Shown piece by piece: positions 1 to 9,379 of a DNA stretch of 64,000 nt (its first letter is position 1; each line of letters begins with the position of its first letter). This DNA is from Streptomyces griseoluteus (GTDB lineage Bacteria; Actinomycetota; Actinomycetes; Streptomycetales; Streptomycetaceae): NCBI GenBank assembly GCA_000717735.1, contig JOBE01000009.1, positions 124,001-188,000 of the forward strand, read 5' to 3'. A program made the position numbers and the translations under genes. Under the pieces are notes generated by a model. The model was given only the letters and a program-made list of their open reading frames with translations. It did no database searches and was not told the DNA's origin.

Positions 1-312
1 AACCCGTACCTGACCTACGCGGTCCTCCTCGCCGCCGGCCTCAAGGGCATCGAAGAGGGCTACGAACTCCCGGCCGGCGCCGACGACGACGTCTGGGCCC
101 TCTCCGACGCGGAACGCCGCGCGATGGGCATCGAACCGCTCCCGCAGAACCTGGGCGAGGCGATCGCCCTGATGGAGAAGAGCGAACTGGTCGCCGAGAC
201 CCTCGGCGAGCACGTCTTCGACTTCTTCCTCCGCAACAAGAAGCAGGAGTGGGAGGAGTACCGGAGCGAGGTCACCGCCTTCGAACTCCGCAAGAACCTT
301 CCGGTGCTGTAG
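1..312 (+). CDS. glnA2: Glutamine synthetase-like protein, C-terminal part
   Basis: The 5' end is cut by the window edge; 103 C-terminal residues remain, starting NPYLTYAVLLAAGLKGIE. This is the end of the glutamine synthetase catalytic domain, where NPYLAFAALLAAGL-like segments are typical. The tail (EYRSEVTAFELRKNLPVL) lacks the usual GlnA ending seen in the complete gene at 39202-40626. The position upstream of glnE suggests the actinobacterial paralogue GlnA2, which is reported to act on polyamines (gamma-glutamylpolyamine synthetase) instead of ammonium; that identity is inferred from context and fragment only. A strong hairpin follows directly. Confidence 0.8.
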   Translation, partial: NPYLTYAVLLAAGLKGIEEGYELPAGADDDVWALSDAERRAMGIEPLPQNLGEAIALMEKSELVAETLGEHVFDFFLRNKKQEWEEYRSEVTAFELRKNLPVL

Positions 313-348
313 GCGCGGGCCGGAGCGGGTACGTCTCCGAAACGACGA

Positions 349-381
349 TCAGGGCCGACGGGAGCGAACCGTCGGCCCTGA
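349..381 (+). terminator. Terminator after the glutamine synthetase-like gene
   Basis: A 12-bp perfect stem (CAGGGCCGACGG, 350-361, with CCGTCGGCCCTG, 369-380) closes a 7-nt loop 37 bases after the stop codon. There is no T-run, as usual for streptomycete hairpin terminators. Confidence 0.75.
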
Positions 382-479
382 CTGGTCCAGTGGACAACTG
401 CCGGGGCCCGAGCGGGGTGCGGTTCCTGGCGGGACGAAACCCGTTGCCTCGGGGCGGCGGGCCGGGGAACACTGCCCCG

Positions 480-968
480 GTGAAGATCGGTTCCGTCGCC
501 ACCGCGCGACTTCTGCTGCATCCCCTGACCGTCGTCGACGCCGAGCGTGTCGTTGCCCGGGAGTCCGGGCCGGGGGACCTGTGGGGGGAGGGGTATCCCG
601 GGGACGGTGACGTCCGGTCGGCCACCGGGTTTCTGCGCGGGGTCGCCGAGCGGGGGGATCCGGGGGTGTTCCGGCCCTACGAGATACGGGTCGACGGCGT
701 CGTCGTCGGCGGCATCGGGTTCCACGGTCCGCCGGACGCGCAAGGCGTCGTCACCGTCGGCTACGGGCTCGTGCCCGGGGCGCGCGGGAGGGGGTACGCC
801 TCCGAGGCCCTGCGGGCCCTCGTCGAGGTGGCGCGGCAGGCCGGCGCCGCCGGGGTGAAGGGGGACGCCGACCTCGACAACCCGGCTTCCCACCGGGTGA
901 TGGAGGCCGCCGGGATGCCCTGCGTGGCCCAGGACGCCACACTCCGCCACTTCTACCTGGCGCTGTAG
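480..968 (+). CDS. GNAT family N-acetyltransferase
   Basis: The product (162 residues) is a small soluble acetyl-CoA-dependent acetyltransferase of the RimJ/RimL-like type. It begins VKIGSVATARLLLHPL, a typical opening for this group, and has the acetyl-CoA pyrophosphate loop in VPGARGRGYASEAL around residue 100. The reading frame is open further upstream, but the GTG at 480 is chosen because the family homology starts there and the upstream part overlaps the previous terminator. The substrate cannot be predicted. It stands alone, with a convergent VOC gene downstream. Confidence 0.8.
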   Translation: MKIGSVATARLLLHPLTVVDAERVVARESGPGDLWGEGYPGDGDVRSATGFLRGVAERGDPGVFRPYEIRVDGVVVGGIGFHGPPDAQGVVTVGYGLVPGARGRGYASEALRALVEVARQAGAAGVKGDADLDNPASHRVMEAAGMPCVAQDATLRHFYLAL

Positions 969-1103
969 GCCTGTCGGATCAGGCCCTGGCTCCTGACGCC
1001 GTGTCCGCCATCACGAACAGGAGGGTGGCGGCGTGAGGGCCCACCCCAGCGGGCGTCCCGCCGGTCGAGCCGGGCGCGGCGTGACCGGCGGGACGCGCGG
1101 CGG

Positions 1104-1535
1104 TCAGCGTTCCGAAAGCTCCGACGGGGCCTCCTGGACCACCCAGCCGTTGCCGTCCGGGTCCTCGAAGGCCATGAACGAGTTCCACGTCTCGCCCCTG
1201 CCGTCCTCCCAGCCCGCCGCGCCGACGTGCCGGATCGGGGTGACGTCCACACCCCGGTCGACCAGCTCCGCCCGCGCCGCCTCGATGTCCGTGACGCAGA
1301 GCTGGAGGCCCTGCAGACTGCCCGGCGCCATGTCCCTCGTGCCCGGCATCGGCGGCATCCCGCTCAGCATCGCGATCGAACAGCGCGAGCCCGGCGGCGT
1401 CGCCTGGATGATGCGCATGCCCGGCGCCACCTCGTCGTCCAGGTCGATCTTGAAACCGCACTTGTCGCCGTAGAACTCCTTCGCCCGGTCCATGTCGGTG
1501 ACAGGTACCGGAACGACTTCCAGGGTCCAGTTCAT
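1104..1535 (-). CDS. VOC family protein (glyoxalase/bleomycin-resistance fold)
   Basis: A 143-residue protein with one vicinal oxygen chelate domain: MNWTLEVVPVPVTDMDRAKEFY at the start, the second beta-alpha unit beginning LQLCVTDIEAARAEL, and the ending FEDPDGNGWVVQE that contains the family's C-terminal metal-ligand motif. Such proteins are metal-dependent dioxygenases, isomerases or binding proteins; the substrate here is unknown. The ATG at 1535 is chosen because the VOC fold starts there, although the frame stays open 26 codons upstream. It is transcribed convergently with the acetyltransferase gene. Confidence 0.85.
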   Translation of the reverse strand: MNWTLEVVPVPVTDMDRAKEFYGDKCGFKIDLDDEVAPGMRIIQATPPGSRCSIAMLSGMPPMPGTRDMAPGSLQGLQLCVTDIEAARAELVDRGVDVTPIRHVGAAGWEDGRGETWNSFMAFEDPDGNGWVVQEAPSELSER

Positions 1536-1665
1536 GGGGTCTCCGCATCCTCGGAATGGCCAGTGGTCTGGCCGAGCCGTACCACCGTCGCCCACGGACG
1601 CCCCCTGGCGCACGTCGAACCGCCAGTCCGGTCCGTACTTCCGTACGTACGACCCCGCGAGGAAC

Positions 1666-3777
1666 TCAGCGCTCCGCCGGCGTCCAGTGCAGCCGGCCGT
1701 CCAGGCCGATCGCCGCCACCCCGTCCGTCCCCGCGTCCGGCGCCCCCGAGAACAGGAACCCCTCCAGGCTCCACACCGGCCGGGCCCCCGCCCGGCCGTG
1801 CGGCGCCGTCGCCAGGAAGCCCGTCCGCGAGCGGACCGCGAGCAGGCCGTCGCCGCCGCTCACCGGGCCGAAGCCCGCGACGCCGGCGCCCGACAGCTCC
1901 GTGACCGGCGAGACCGGGGCGACGCCCGAGAAGTCCGCGCTGCGCAGGTCCCCGGAGGCCGGCTTGCGGAACCAGAGCCGTACCCCGTCACCGTCGGGCG
2001 CAGCGCTCGCGCTCAGCGCGAGCGTCGTCGCCGGAAGTCCCGTCCGCACCGGACCGGTGAGCGGCCCGCCGGGGCGCTGTTGCGCCCACGCCAGGACGGT
2101 CTTCGGGGTGCTGGCGAAGACGTAGCCGCGCCCGGTCCCGTCCGTCGCCGCGACCGGATCGCCGTACACGTCCGTGCCGCCGAGCACCCGCCACGGGCCC
2201 CAGCCGCCGTCGGCGAGCTGCTCGCGGGCCGTCAGACGGTGCCGGCTGTCCCGCAGCACCACGGTCGCCCGGCCGTCGCCCGCCACGGTCACGGCGGGCG
2301 CGCTGATGTCCGAGGTCCCGTCCGCGTCGCCCCGCTCGGGCGTGCCGAGGGAGCGCCACGCGGCGAAGACGCCGCCCGGCGCCGCCTGCGCGGTGGTCAC
2401 GACCTCGCGCCGGTAGCCGGCCGGGCCGTCCGCGAGGACCGTCCTTGTGCCGAAGACCGCGATACGGCCGTCCGGCAGGGTCACGGAGGTGACCCCGCTG
2501 TCCAGGCCTCCGCCGGGCAGCAGCACCGGGCCGCGCCACGCGCCGCCGCCCGCCGGCTGCCGCCAGGCCGCGAGCCGGCCGTCGAGGACGGAGAAGGCGT
2601 GGAGCCCGTCGTCCCCGTCCCGCTGCACCCACGAGGTGGAGGTGCCCCGGGCGTACCGGACCGTCTGGGTCCAGCCGCGTCCGCCGGGCCGCGCGGCCAC
2701 CTTGAGGTCCCCGCAGCCGGCGGCGGTCCCGCAGTCGTTGACGCCGTCGAGCCAGGCGTACGTCTCCAGGGTCTTCAGCTTCGCGCCCGCCGTCTCGGGG
2801 TCGAGCGTGTGCGGCAGGAGGCTGGTGGGGTAGCCGAGGTAGTTCTGCACGCCGACGTGCGGATGCCCGGGGACGTCGGCGTACCGGGCGAGCGCGGCCT
2901 GCGTGAACCTCGCCCCGTACAGGTGGTCCTGGTGGTCCCTGAGCTTCCCGGTCTCCGGGTACGTGCCCGGGCTCGGGTCCTGCATCCGGACGAAGGTCGG
3001 CCGGAAGCGGTCGAGCAGCCCCGCGATCGTCGCCACGACCTGGTCCTTCGTGTACGTGAAGTCGGCGCCGACCGGGGTCCCGGAGGACCGCTGGGAGCCG
3101 AGCGCGGGGATCCGGCCGTGCCAGAGGCCGTTGAGGCTGTGCGGGCGGTCGCCGGTGGTCGAACCGGCCTCCCGTATCTGCAGCCACACCAGCTTGACCT
3201 GCGGCTCGGCGCGCAGCGTGTCCATCTCGGCGGTCGCGCCGCCGGCCGTGGGGATCGCGACCCGCTCCCAGGGGCTGGTCCTGCTGCCGGTCACCATCTC
3301 GGCGTACGCGGCACGGATGCCGTTCTGCCGGGCCTCGGCGTAGTCAGCCTTGTCCGCCAGGGTCCCGGCGGCGTCGCGCGGACGCGCGTTGACACCGTCC
3401 GACTCGCCGGCCGTGAGGTAGACCGAGGTCAGGGGGCTGCCGGAGCGGAGGGACTGGGAGACGTCCGGGTTCATGAAGAACAGGTCGTCGTCCGGGTGCG
3501 CCACGATCTGCACCACGGACGCGGCCGCCTTCTGTGCCCGCACGGGCTGCGAAGGCGCCGTCCGAGAAGGAGCCGTCTGCGATGGCACCTTCTCAGACGG
3601 CGCCGCCGTCACCGGCGTCTTCGCCTTCGGCTGCGCCGCGTGTGCCGTCGGCGTCCGGGGCGCTCCCGTCACCGAGAGCAGCCCGGCGAAGGTGCCGCCC
3701 ACCAGGACGGCGGTCACGCCCACGGAGGCGGCCCTGCGGGGGGACGGGAGGAGACGGCGACGGGGGCGGACGGGCAT
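1666..3777 (-). CDS. Secreted PIG-L family deacetylase with beta-propeller-like tail
   Basis: A 703-residue exported protein. Residues 1-45 form a signal peptide: an Arg-rich start (MPVRPRRRLLPSPRR) with twin arginines, then a hydrophobic core. A Pro/Ala/Thr linker follows. The PIG-L/LmbE domain starts near residue 95 with VVQIVAHPDDDLFFMNPD, in which AHPDDD holds the zinc ligands, and a later QDHLYG-type histidine (RDHQDHLYG) completes the site. The family removes acetyl groups from N-acetylglucosamine-containing molecules. The C-terminal about 350 residues carry repeated WGPWRVLGG-like strands resembling secreted propeller repeats. The start at 3777 is chosen at the signal peptide. An 11-bp tandem repeat lies just upstream. 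Confidence 0.88.
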   Translation of the reverse strand: MPVRPRRRLLPSPRRAASVGVTAVLVGGTFAGLLSVTGAPRTPTAHAAQPKAKTPVTAAPSEKVPSQTAPSRTAPSQPVRAQKAAASVVQIVAHPDDDLFFMNPDVSQSLRSGSPLTSVYLTAGESDGVNARPRDAAGTLADKADYAEARQNGIRAAYAEMVTGSRTSPWERVAIPTAGGATAEMDTLRAEPQVKLVWLQIREAGSTTGDRPHSLNGLWHGRIPALGSQRSSGTPVGADFTYTKDQVVATIAGLLDRFRPTFVRMQDPSPGTYPETGKLRDHQDHLYGARFTQAALARYADVPGHPHVGVQNYLGYPTSLLPHTLDPETAGAKLKTLETYAWLDGVNDCGTAAGCGDLKVAARPGGRGWTQTVRYARGTSTSWVQRDGDDGLHAFSVLDGRLAAWRQPAGGGAWRGPVLLPGGGLDSGVTSVTLPDGRIAVFGTRTVLADGPAGYRREVVTTAQAAPGGVFAAWRSLGTPERGDADGTSDISAPAVTVAGDGRATVVLRDSRHRLTAREQLADGGWGPWRVLGGTDVYGDPVAATDGTGRGYVFASTPKTVLAWAQQRPGGPLTGPVRTGLPATTLALSASAAPDGDGVRLWFRKPASGDLRSADFSGVAPVSPVTELSGAGVAGFGPVSGGDGLLAVRSRTGFLATAPHGRAGARPVWSLEGFLFSGAPDAGTDGVAAIGLDGRLHWTPAER

Positions 3778-3808
3778 GTTCGGCGGCGCGCTTTCAGCAA
3801 GGTGCGGA

Positions 3809-3851
3809 CAGAGAGAGGGCAGAGAGAGGGCAGAGAGAGGGCAGAGAGAGG
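3809..3851. repeat. 11-bp purine-rich tandem repeat (CAGAGAGAGGG, about 3.9 copies)
   Basis: The unit CAGAGAGAGGG repeats from 3809, 3820, 3831 and 3842, the last copy incomplete. It lies in the 5' leader of the PIG-L gene, 31 bases before its start codon, so it would be transcribed as a pyrimidine-rich repeat. Confidence 0.9.
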
Positions 3852-4067
3852 CGGCGGAGGTCCGCCCACGAGCGGGGCAGACCCCCGGAACTACAAGACG
3901 GACTTTCAAGAAATACGGTTCAGCGGGCCCGAAAAGCGATCAATGTGCGAGACGTCACGTGTGATCCGCTGCGAACCGAAGGCCCGGCCGCCCCCGTCCC
4001 CCGCTCCGGATAGGCTCGATCCGCCCGGTCACCACCCGGGGTGGACGTGCTCGGAGGGAGCGGCGGA

Positions 4068-7000
4068 ATGACGGTGCCGGGGCGCAGGAGCAGCACCTTC
4101 TCACGTCTGCTGCGGCACGGGTTCACCGACCCCTCCGGGGCCGAGCGGCTCCTGGACGTGCCCGAGCTGTCCGCCCTGCGCGGCGACTCCGTCCTCCTCG
4201 ACGCCCTCGGCGCCACCGCCGACCCCGACCTCGCCCTGCGCGGCCTGGTCCGTCTGGCCGAGGCACAGCCCGAGACCGAGCGGCAGACGTTCACGACCAC
4301 GCTGCTCTCCGCCAAGCCGTTCCGGGACCGGCTCCTCGGCGTGCTCGGCGCCTCCGAGGCGCTCGCCGACCACCTGGCCCGGCATCCCCGCGACTGGGAG
4401 TCCCTCGTCACGTACGAGGCGGTCGACCTGCACCCGGGGATCGCCGAGTTCGAGCGGGGGCTCGCTGAGGCCGTCGACGCGGTCACGCTGCGGGTCGCCT
4501 ACCGGCGCTGCCTGCTCGCCATAGCGGCCCGTGACGTGTGCGGCACCATCGACGTCGCCGAGACCGCCGCCGAGCTGGCCGACCTGGCGACGGCGACCCT
4601 GCGCGCCGCGCTCGCCATCGCCCGTACCGCCGCGCCCGCCGACGCCGCCCAGTGCCGGCTCGCGGTGATCGCGATGGGCAAGTGCGGCGGCCACGAGCTG
4701 AACTACGTCTCGGACGTGGACGTGATCTTCGTGGCGGAGCCGGTGAAAGAGGTCGGCGACCGGGAGGGGGACGAAGCCAAGGCGCTGCAGGCCGCGACCC
4801 GGCTCGCCTCCCACCTGATGCGGATCTGCTCCGAGACGAACATCGAGGGCACCATCTGGCCGGTCGACGCCAACCTCCGCCCCGAGGGTCGCAACGGCCC
4901 CCTCGTCCGTACGCTCTCCTCCCACCTCGCCTACTACCAGCGCTGGGCGAAGACCTGGGAGTTCCAGGCCCTCCTGAAGGCGCGCGCCGTGGCCGGCGAC
5001 CCGGAGCTCGGCGCCCAGTACATCGACGCCGTCTCCCCGCTCGTCTGGCAGGCCGCCGAGCGCGAGAACTTCGTCCCCGACGTGCAGAAGATGCGCCGCC
5101 GCGTCGTCGACAACATCCCCGCCGCCCAGATCGACCGCGAGCTGAAGCTCGGCCCCGGCGGTCTGCGGGACGTCGAGTTCGCCGTCCAGCTCCTCCAGCT
5201 CGTGCACGGCCGCAGCGACGCGGGACTGCACAGCGGCACCACCCTCGACGCGCTCGCCGCCCTCGCCGCCGGCGGCTACGTCGGCCGGGCCGACGCCGCC
5301 CAGCTCGACGAGGCGTACCGCTTCCTGCGGGCCATGGAGCACCGCATCCAGCTGTACCGGCTGCGCCGCACCCATCTCGTCCCCGAGGACGAGCCCGGCC
5401 TGCGCCGCCTCGGCCGCTCGCTCGGACTGCGCACCGACCCGGTCGCCGGGCTGAACAAGGAGTGGAAGCGGCACGCGGCCGTCGTCCGCCGCCTCCACGA
5501 GAAGCTCTTCTACCGGCCGCTGCTCGACGCCGTGGCCCAGCTCGCCCCCGGCGAGATCCGGCTCAGCCCGAAGGCGGCGGGGCAGCGGCTCGAAGCGCTG
5601 GGGTACGTGGACCCCGCCGCCGCCCTGCGGCACCTGGAGGCGCTGGCCTCCGGGGTGAGCCGGAAGGCCGCGATCCAGCGGACGCTGCTGCCGGTGCTGC
5701 TCGGCTGGTTCGCGGACTCGGCCGACCCGGACGCCGGCCTGCTGGGCTTCCGCAAGGTCTCGGACGCGCTCGGCAAGACCCCCTGGTACCTGCGGCTCCT
5801 CCGGGACGAGGGCGCCGCGGCCGAGAACCTGGCCCGGGTGCTCTCGGCCGGCCGGCTCGCCCCCGACCTGCTGCTCCGCGCCCCGGAGGCGGTCGCGCTC
5901 CTCGGCGACCCGGAGGGGCTGAAGCCGCGCGGCCGGGACCATCTGGAACAGGAGGTCCTGGCCGCGGTGGGCCGGGCGGGCGACGCCGAGCAGGCGGTCG
6001 CGGCGGCGCGCGGGGTGCGCCGCAGGGAGCTGTTCCGTACCGCGGCGGCCGACCTCATCGGCTCGTACGGCACGGAGGACAGCCCCCGCGAACGCGATCC
6101 GGGCGCCCTGGTCGACCGGGTGGGGGAGGCCGTCACCGATCTCAACGCGGCGACGATCGCCGGCGCCCTGCGGGCGGCCGTGCGCGCCGAGTGGGGCGAG
6201 GAGCTGCCCACCCGGTTCGCGGTCATCGGCATGGGCCGCTTCGGAGGTCACGAGCTGGGGTACGGCTCCGACGCCGACGTCCTGTTCGTGCACGAGCCGC
6301 GCGAGGGGGGCGACGAGCAGGAGGCGGCCCGGGCCGCGAACCGGGTGGTCGCCGAGATGCGCAGGCTCCTCCAGCTGCCGACCGCCGACCCGCCGTTGCT
6401 GATCGACGCGGACCTCAGGCCGGAGGGCAAGAGCGGCCCCATGGTCCGCACCCTGAAGTCGTACGAGGCCTACTACCGCCGCTGGTCCCTGGTCTGGGAG
6501 AGCCAGGCGCTGCTGCGCGCCGTACCGATGGCGGGTGACCGGGAACTCGGGGAGCGGTTCATCGAGCTCGTCGACCCGCTGCGCTATCCCGTCGAGGGCC
6601 TCGGTGAGGACGCGGTCCGCGAGATCCGCCGCCTCAAGGCCCGGATGGAGTCCGAGCGGCTGCCGCGCGGCGCCGATCCGACGCTCCACGCCAAGCTGGG
6701 GCGCGGCGGCCTGAGCGACGTCGAGTGGACGGTCCAGCTGCTCCAGATGCGGCACGGCTGGGCGGAGCCGGGGCTGCGGACGACCCGTACCCGCGAGGCG
6801 CTCCGGGCGGCGCACGCCGCGGGCCTGATGGCGGTGGAGGAGGCGCAGACCCTGGACGAGGCCTGGGTCCTGGCCAGCCGTGTGCGCAACGCGGTCATGC
6901 TGGTCCGCGGCCGGCCCGGCGACACGTTCCCCTCGGACCCGCGGGAGCTGGCCGCGGTGGGACGGTACCTGGGGTACGGCCCCGGGCGCGTCGGCGAGCT

Positions 7001-7070
7001 GGTCGACGACTACCGCCGGATCACCCGCCGGGCCAGGGCCGTCGTCGAGGAGCTGTTCTACGGGGCGTAG
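4068..7070 (+). CDS. glnE: Bifunctional glutamine synthetase adenylyltransferase / adenylyl-removing enzyme
   Basis: A 1000-residue protein with two nucleotidyltransferase domains. The N-terminal one carries GKCGGHELNYVSDVDVIFV near residue 205; the C-terminal one carries GRFGGHELGYGSDADVLFV near residue 725. The aspartate pairs in SDVD and SDAD are the metal ligands. Both domains are followed by the GLRDVEF or GLSDVEW motif of the GlnD/GlnE fold. The enzyme adds AMP to and removes AMP from the conserved tyrosine of GlnA, whose gene lies at 39202-40626. ATG 4068 is chosen because GGAGGGAG (4053-4060) sits 7 nt upstream; a GTG at 4041 has no such site. Length fits the family. Confidence 0.97.
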   Translation: MTVPGRRSSTFSRLLRHGFTDPSGAERLLDVPELSALRGDSVLLDALGATADPDLALRGLVRLAEAQPETERQTFTTTLLSAKPFRDRLLGVLGASEALADHLARHPRDWESLVTYEAVDLHPGIAEFERGLAEAVDAVTLRVAYRRCLLAIAARDVCGTIDVAETAAELADLATATLRAALAIARTAAPADAAQCRLAVIAMGKCGGHELNYVSDVDVIFVAEPVKEVGDREGDEAKALQAATRLASHLMRICSETNIEGTIWPVDANLRPEGRNGPLVRTLSSHLAYYQRWAKTWEFQALLKARAVAGDPELGAQYIDAVSPLVWQAAERENFVPDVQKMRRRVVDNIPAAQIDRELKLGPGGLRDVEFAVQLLQLVHGRSDAGLHSGTTLDALAALAAGGYVGRADAAQLDEAYRFLRAMEHRIQLYRLRRTHLVPEDEPGLRRLGRSLGLRTDPVAGLNKEWKRHAAVVRRLHEKLFYRPLLDAVAQLAPGEIRLSPKAAGQRLEALGYVDPAAALRHLEALASGVSRKAAIQRTLLPVLLGWFADSADPDAGLLGFRKVSDALGKTPWYLRLLRDEGAAAENLARVLSAGRLAPDLLLRAPEAVALLGDPEGLKPRGRDHLEQEVLAAVGRAGDAEQAVAAARGVRRRELFRTAAADLIGSYGTEDSPRERDPGALVDRVGEAVTDLNAATIAGALRAAVRAEWGEELPTRFAVIGMGRFGGHELGYGSDADVLFVHEPREGGDEQEAARAANRVVAEMRRLLQLPTADPPLLIDADLRPEGKSGPMVRTLKSYEAYYRRWSLVWESQALLRAVPMAGDRELGERFIELVDPLRYPVEGLGEDAVREIRRLKARMESERLPRGADPTLHAKLGRGGLSDVEWTVQLLQMRHGWAEPGLRTTRTREALRAAHAAGLMAVEEAQTLDEAWVLASRVRNAVMLVRGRPGDTFPSDPRELAAVGRYLGYGPGRVGELVDDYRRITRRARAVVEELFYGA

Positions 7071-7076
7071 GGCCTG

Positions 7077-7099
7077 CCCGCCGTTGCCGGCGCGGCGGG
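7077..7099. terminator. Small hairpin between convergent glnE and PAP2 genes
   Basis: CCCGCCG (7077-7083) pairs with CGGCGGG (7093-7099) around a 9-nt loop in the 35-bp gap between the two stop codons. It is short and could serve either strand. Confidence 0.45.
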
Positions 7100-7105
7100 G
7101 TCAGG

Positions 7106-8059
7106 TCATCTGCCGGAGCTGACCCGCGGCTGTTCCGTCGGCTCGCCGGTCTCGCCGGTCTCGCCGGTGGCCTCGTCGGCCACCGCGGTCTCGCGGTCCG
7201 TCCCGTCCGCGCGGGGCGGACCGCCCGAGGCGATCGGCGCCGCCGGTTCCACCAGCTTGGGCAGGTGGTGCGGCCGGGAGCCGTACCAGAAGTACGAGAC
7301 GAGGAAGCCGAAGGCGAGGCAGATCATGCCGCCGACCGCGTCCAGCCAGAAGTGGTTCGCGGTGGCGACGATCACCACGAGCGTCGCCACCGGGTAGAGC
7401 GCGCCCAGGATCTTCGCCCAGGGCGCCTTGGCGAGCAGGAGGATGGTCAGCCCGCACCAGAGCGACCAGCCGATGTGCATCGACGGCATCGCCGCGTACT
7501 GGTTCGACACGTGCTTGAGGTTGCCCGAGGCCATCGAGCCCCAGGTCTCGTGGACGAGGACCGTGTCGACGAAGTTCTGGCTGGTCATGAGCCGCGGCGG
7601 TGCGAGCGGGTACAGGTAGTAACCGACCAGCGCCACACCGGTGGTGGCGAACAGAACGGTGCGGAACGCCCCGTAACGGCCCGGATGCCACCGGTAGAGC
7701 CACACGAGCACACCGATGGTCACGATGAAGTGCAGCGTGGCGTAGTAGTAGTTCATCGAGACGATCAGCCATGTCACCGAGTTCACGGCGTGGTTGACGG
7801 TGTGCTCGAAGGCCAGGCCGATGGACTGCTCGGCCTGCCAGATCCAGTCGGCGTTCTTGAACGCCTGGGCCTTCTGCTCCGGCACCGCGTTGCGGATGAG
7901 GGAGTACGTCCAGTAGCTCACCGCGATGAGCAGGATCTCGAACCAGATCGTGGGACGCCGGGGCACGCGCGTCCGCAGCCGCGACAGCCTGCCGTCGGCC
8001 ACAGTGGGTGACGACGGGGTCGTCCGGTCGTCCAAACTCTTCACGGTCGTTTCACCCAT
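7106..8059 (-). CDS. PAP2-family integral membrane phosphatase
   Basis: A 317-residue membrane protein with about six hydrophobic segments between residues 38 and 275. The phosphatase motifs are visible: YLYPLAPPR, then AAMPSMHIGWSLW (the PSxH motif) near residue 195, and ATANHFWLDAVGG with the catalytic His and Asp near residue 240. This arrangement matches the PAP2_3 / inositol phosphorylceramide synthase-like group that acts on lipid phosphates; the substrate is unknown. The cytosolic tail contains three TGE units made by a 9-bp tandem repeat. It is convergent with glnE and 89 bp from malR on the same strand. Confidence 0.88.
   Translation of the reverse strand: MGETTVKSLDDRTTPSSPTVADGRLSRLRTRVPRRPTIWFEILLIAVSYWTYSLIRNAVPEQKAQAFKNADWIWQAEQSIGLAFEHTVNHAVNSVTWLIVSMNYYYATLHFIVTIGVLVWLYRWHPGRYGAFRTVLFATTGVALVGYYLYPLAPPRLMTSQNFVDTVLVHETWGSMASGNLKHVSNQYAAMPSMHIGWSLWCGLTILLLAKAPWAKILGALYPVATLVVIVATANHFWLDAVGGMICLAFGFLVSYFWYGSRPHHLPKLVEPAAPIASGGPPRADGTDRETAVADEATGETGETGEPTEQPRVSSGR
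7142..7168. repeat. 9-bp tandem repeat (CTCGCCGGT x3)
   Basis: Three exact copies start at 7142, 7151 and 7160. They lie inside the C-terminal coding part of the PAP2 gene and encode a repeated Thr-Gly-Glu. Confidence 0.9.
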
Positions 8060-8148
8060 AGGCAGAGAGTGTGCCAGATCCCCTCCCCCCGACCGATCAT
8101 CCCTCGGACGGGTGACGGGCGCACCCGCTCCCCCTCAGGGACGAGCCC

Positions 8149-9171
8149 TCAAGGACGAGAGGGAGCCGAGGCCGTTGAACCGCGAACGACCAGCTCAGGC
8201 ATGAAGACGAACTCCGAGTGCGGGGCCGGGGTGCCCCCCACCTCTTCGAGCAGCGCGCGGACCGCGGCCTGCCCCATCGCCTGCACGGGCTGCCGGATGG
8301 TGGTCAGCGGCGGATCGGTGAAAGCTATGAGGGGAGAGTCGTCGAAGCCGACGACGGAGACGTCCCGCGGCACGTCGAGCCCCTGCTGCCGGGCGGCCCT
8401 GATCGCGCCGAGCGCCATCATGTCGCTCGCGCAGACGACCGCCGTGCAGCCCCGGGAGATCAGCGCCCCGGCCGCCGCCTGGCCGCCCTCCAGGGTGTAC
8501 AGGGAGTGCTGGATCAGCTCCTCGGACTCCTCGGGGCCGAGGCCGAGGCGCTCCGCCATGCCCTGCTGGAAGCCCTCTATCTTGCGGAGCACCGGCACGA
8601 ACCGCTTCGGCCCCACCGCGAGGCCGATCCGGGTGTGCCCGAGGGCGGCGAGGTGCGTCACGGCGAGCCGCATCGCGGCCCGGTCGTCGGGGGAGACGAA
8701 GGGCGCCTGGATCTTGGGGGAGAAGCCGTTGAGGAGGACGTACGGGACGCCCTTGCCGCGCAGCTGGTCGTAGCGCGTCATGTCGGCGGTGGTGTCGGCG
8801 TGCAGTCCCGAGACGAAGATGATGCCGGCGACGCCGCGCTCCACCAGCATGTCGGTGAGCTCGTCCTCGGTGGACCCGCCGGGGGTCTGGGTGGCCAGGA
8901 CCGGCGTGTAGCCCTGCCGGGTCAGGGCCTGCCCGATGACCTGCGCGAGCGCGGGGAAGATCGGGTTGTCCAGTTCGGGGGTGATGAGGCCGACGAGCCC
9001 CGCGCTGCGCTGGCGCAGTCGTACGGGCCGCTCGTAGCCGAGCACGTCGAGCGCGGCGAGGACGGACTCACGGGTGGCCGTGGCCACACCGGGCTTGCCG
9101 TTGAGCACGCGGCTGACTGTGGCCTCACTGACCCCCGCCTGGGCTGCGATGTCGGAAAGCCGCGCGGTCAT
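8149..9171 (-). CDS. malR: LacI-family maltose/maltodextrin regulator MalR
   Basis: A 340-residue LacI/GalR repressor. The helix-turn-helix is at residues 5-24 (LSDIAAQAGVSEATVSRVLNG), followed by the hinge helix and the effector domain containing VSVVGFDDSPLIAFTDPPLTTI. It is divergent from malEFG, the position of MalR in streptomycetes, where it represses mal genes and is relieved by maltodextrins. A second, very similar LacI protein is encoded at 14423-15517 with an identical SEATVSRVLNGK recognition helix. The intergenic region carries several TTGC/GCAA half-sites likely bound by one or both. Symbol assigned from position and family. Confidence 0.9.
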   Translation of the reverse strand: MTARLSDIAAQAGVSEATVSRVLNGKPGVATATRESVLAALDVLGYERPVRLRQRSAGLVGLITPELDNPIFPALAQVIGQALTRQGYTPVLATQTPGGSTEDELTDMLVERGVAGIIFVSGLHADTTADMTRYDQLRGKGVPYVLLNGFSPKIQAPFVSPDDRAAMRLAVTHLAALGHTRIGLAVGPKRFVPVLRKIEGFQQGMAERLGLGPEESEELIQHSLYTLEGGQAAAGALISRGCTAVVCASDMMALGAIRAARQQGLDVPRDVSVVGFDDSPLIAFTDPPLTTIRQPVQAMGQAAVRALLEEVGGTPAPHSEFVFMPELVVRGSTASAPSRP

Positions 9172-9221
9172 GGGGATGGACTGTACCGGTCACGCGGCGT
9201 ATTGCCCACCGCACGGGTGAT

Positions 9222-9256
9222 GCAAGCCACCTCGCAAGGTCTTGCAGTCCTTGCAG
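9222..9256. promoter_or_regulatory. Putative MalR operator cluster, malR side
   Basis: Four half-sites occur together: GCAAG at 9222-9226, GCAAGG at 9234-9239, CTTGCAG at 9241-9247 and CTTGCAG at 9250-9256. The last two are exact direct repeats 9 bp apart. CTTGCAG-type repeats are the reported element for MalR control of streptomycete amylase and mal promoters; binding here is inferred. Confidence 0.65.
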
Positions 9257-9379
9257 GGCGTGCGGGGTCGGTCACGGGGCGCACGCGGGCACCGGAAGGC
9301 GCGCGAGAGGCGTGTGTCACCTGCTGTCAAGCGATGCGACGGCAACCTTCGGGACACGTCGATGTAACGATCGCCGGTG

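Noticed and set aside
1492..4071. An 859-codon plus-strand frame opposite the PIG-L gene
   Set aside because: Shadow of the PIG-L gene; the translation is Arg/Ala-rich and lacks a domain.
4101..6815. A 904-codon open frame on the minus strand opposite glnE
   Set aside because: It is a GC-bias shadow of glnE; the product is an Ala/Gly/Arg-rich string without a recognisable domain.
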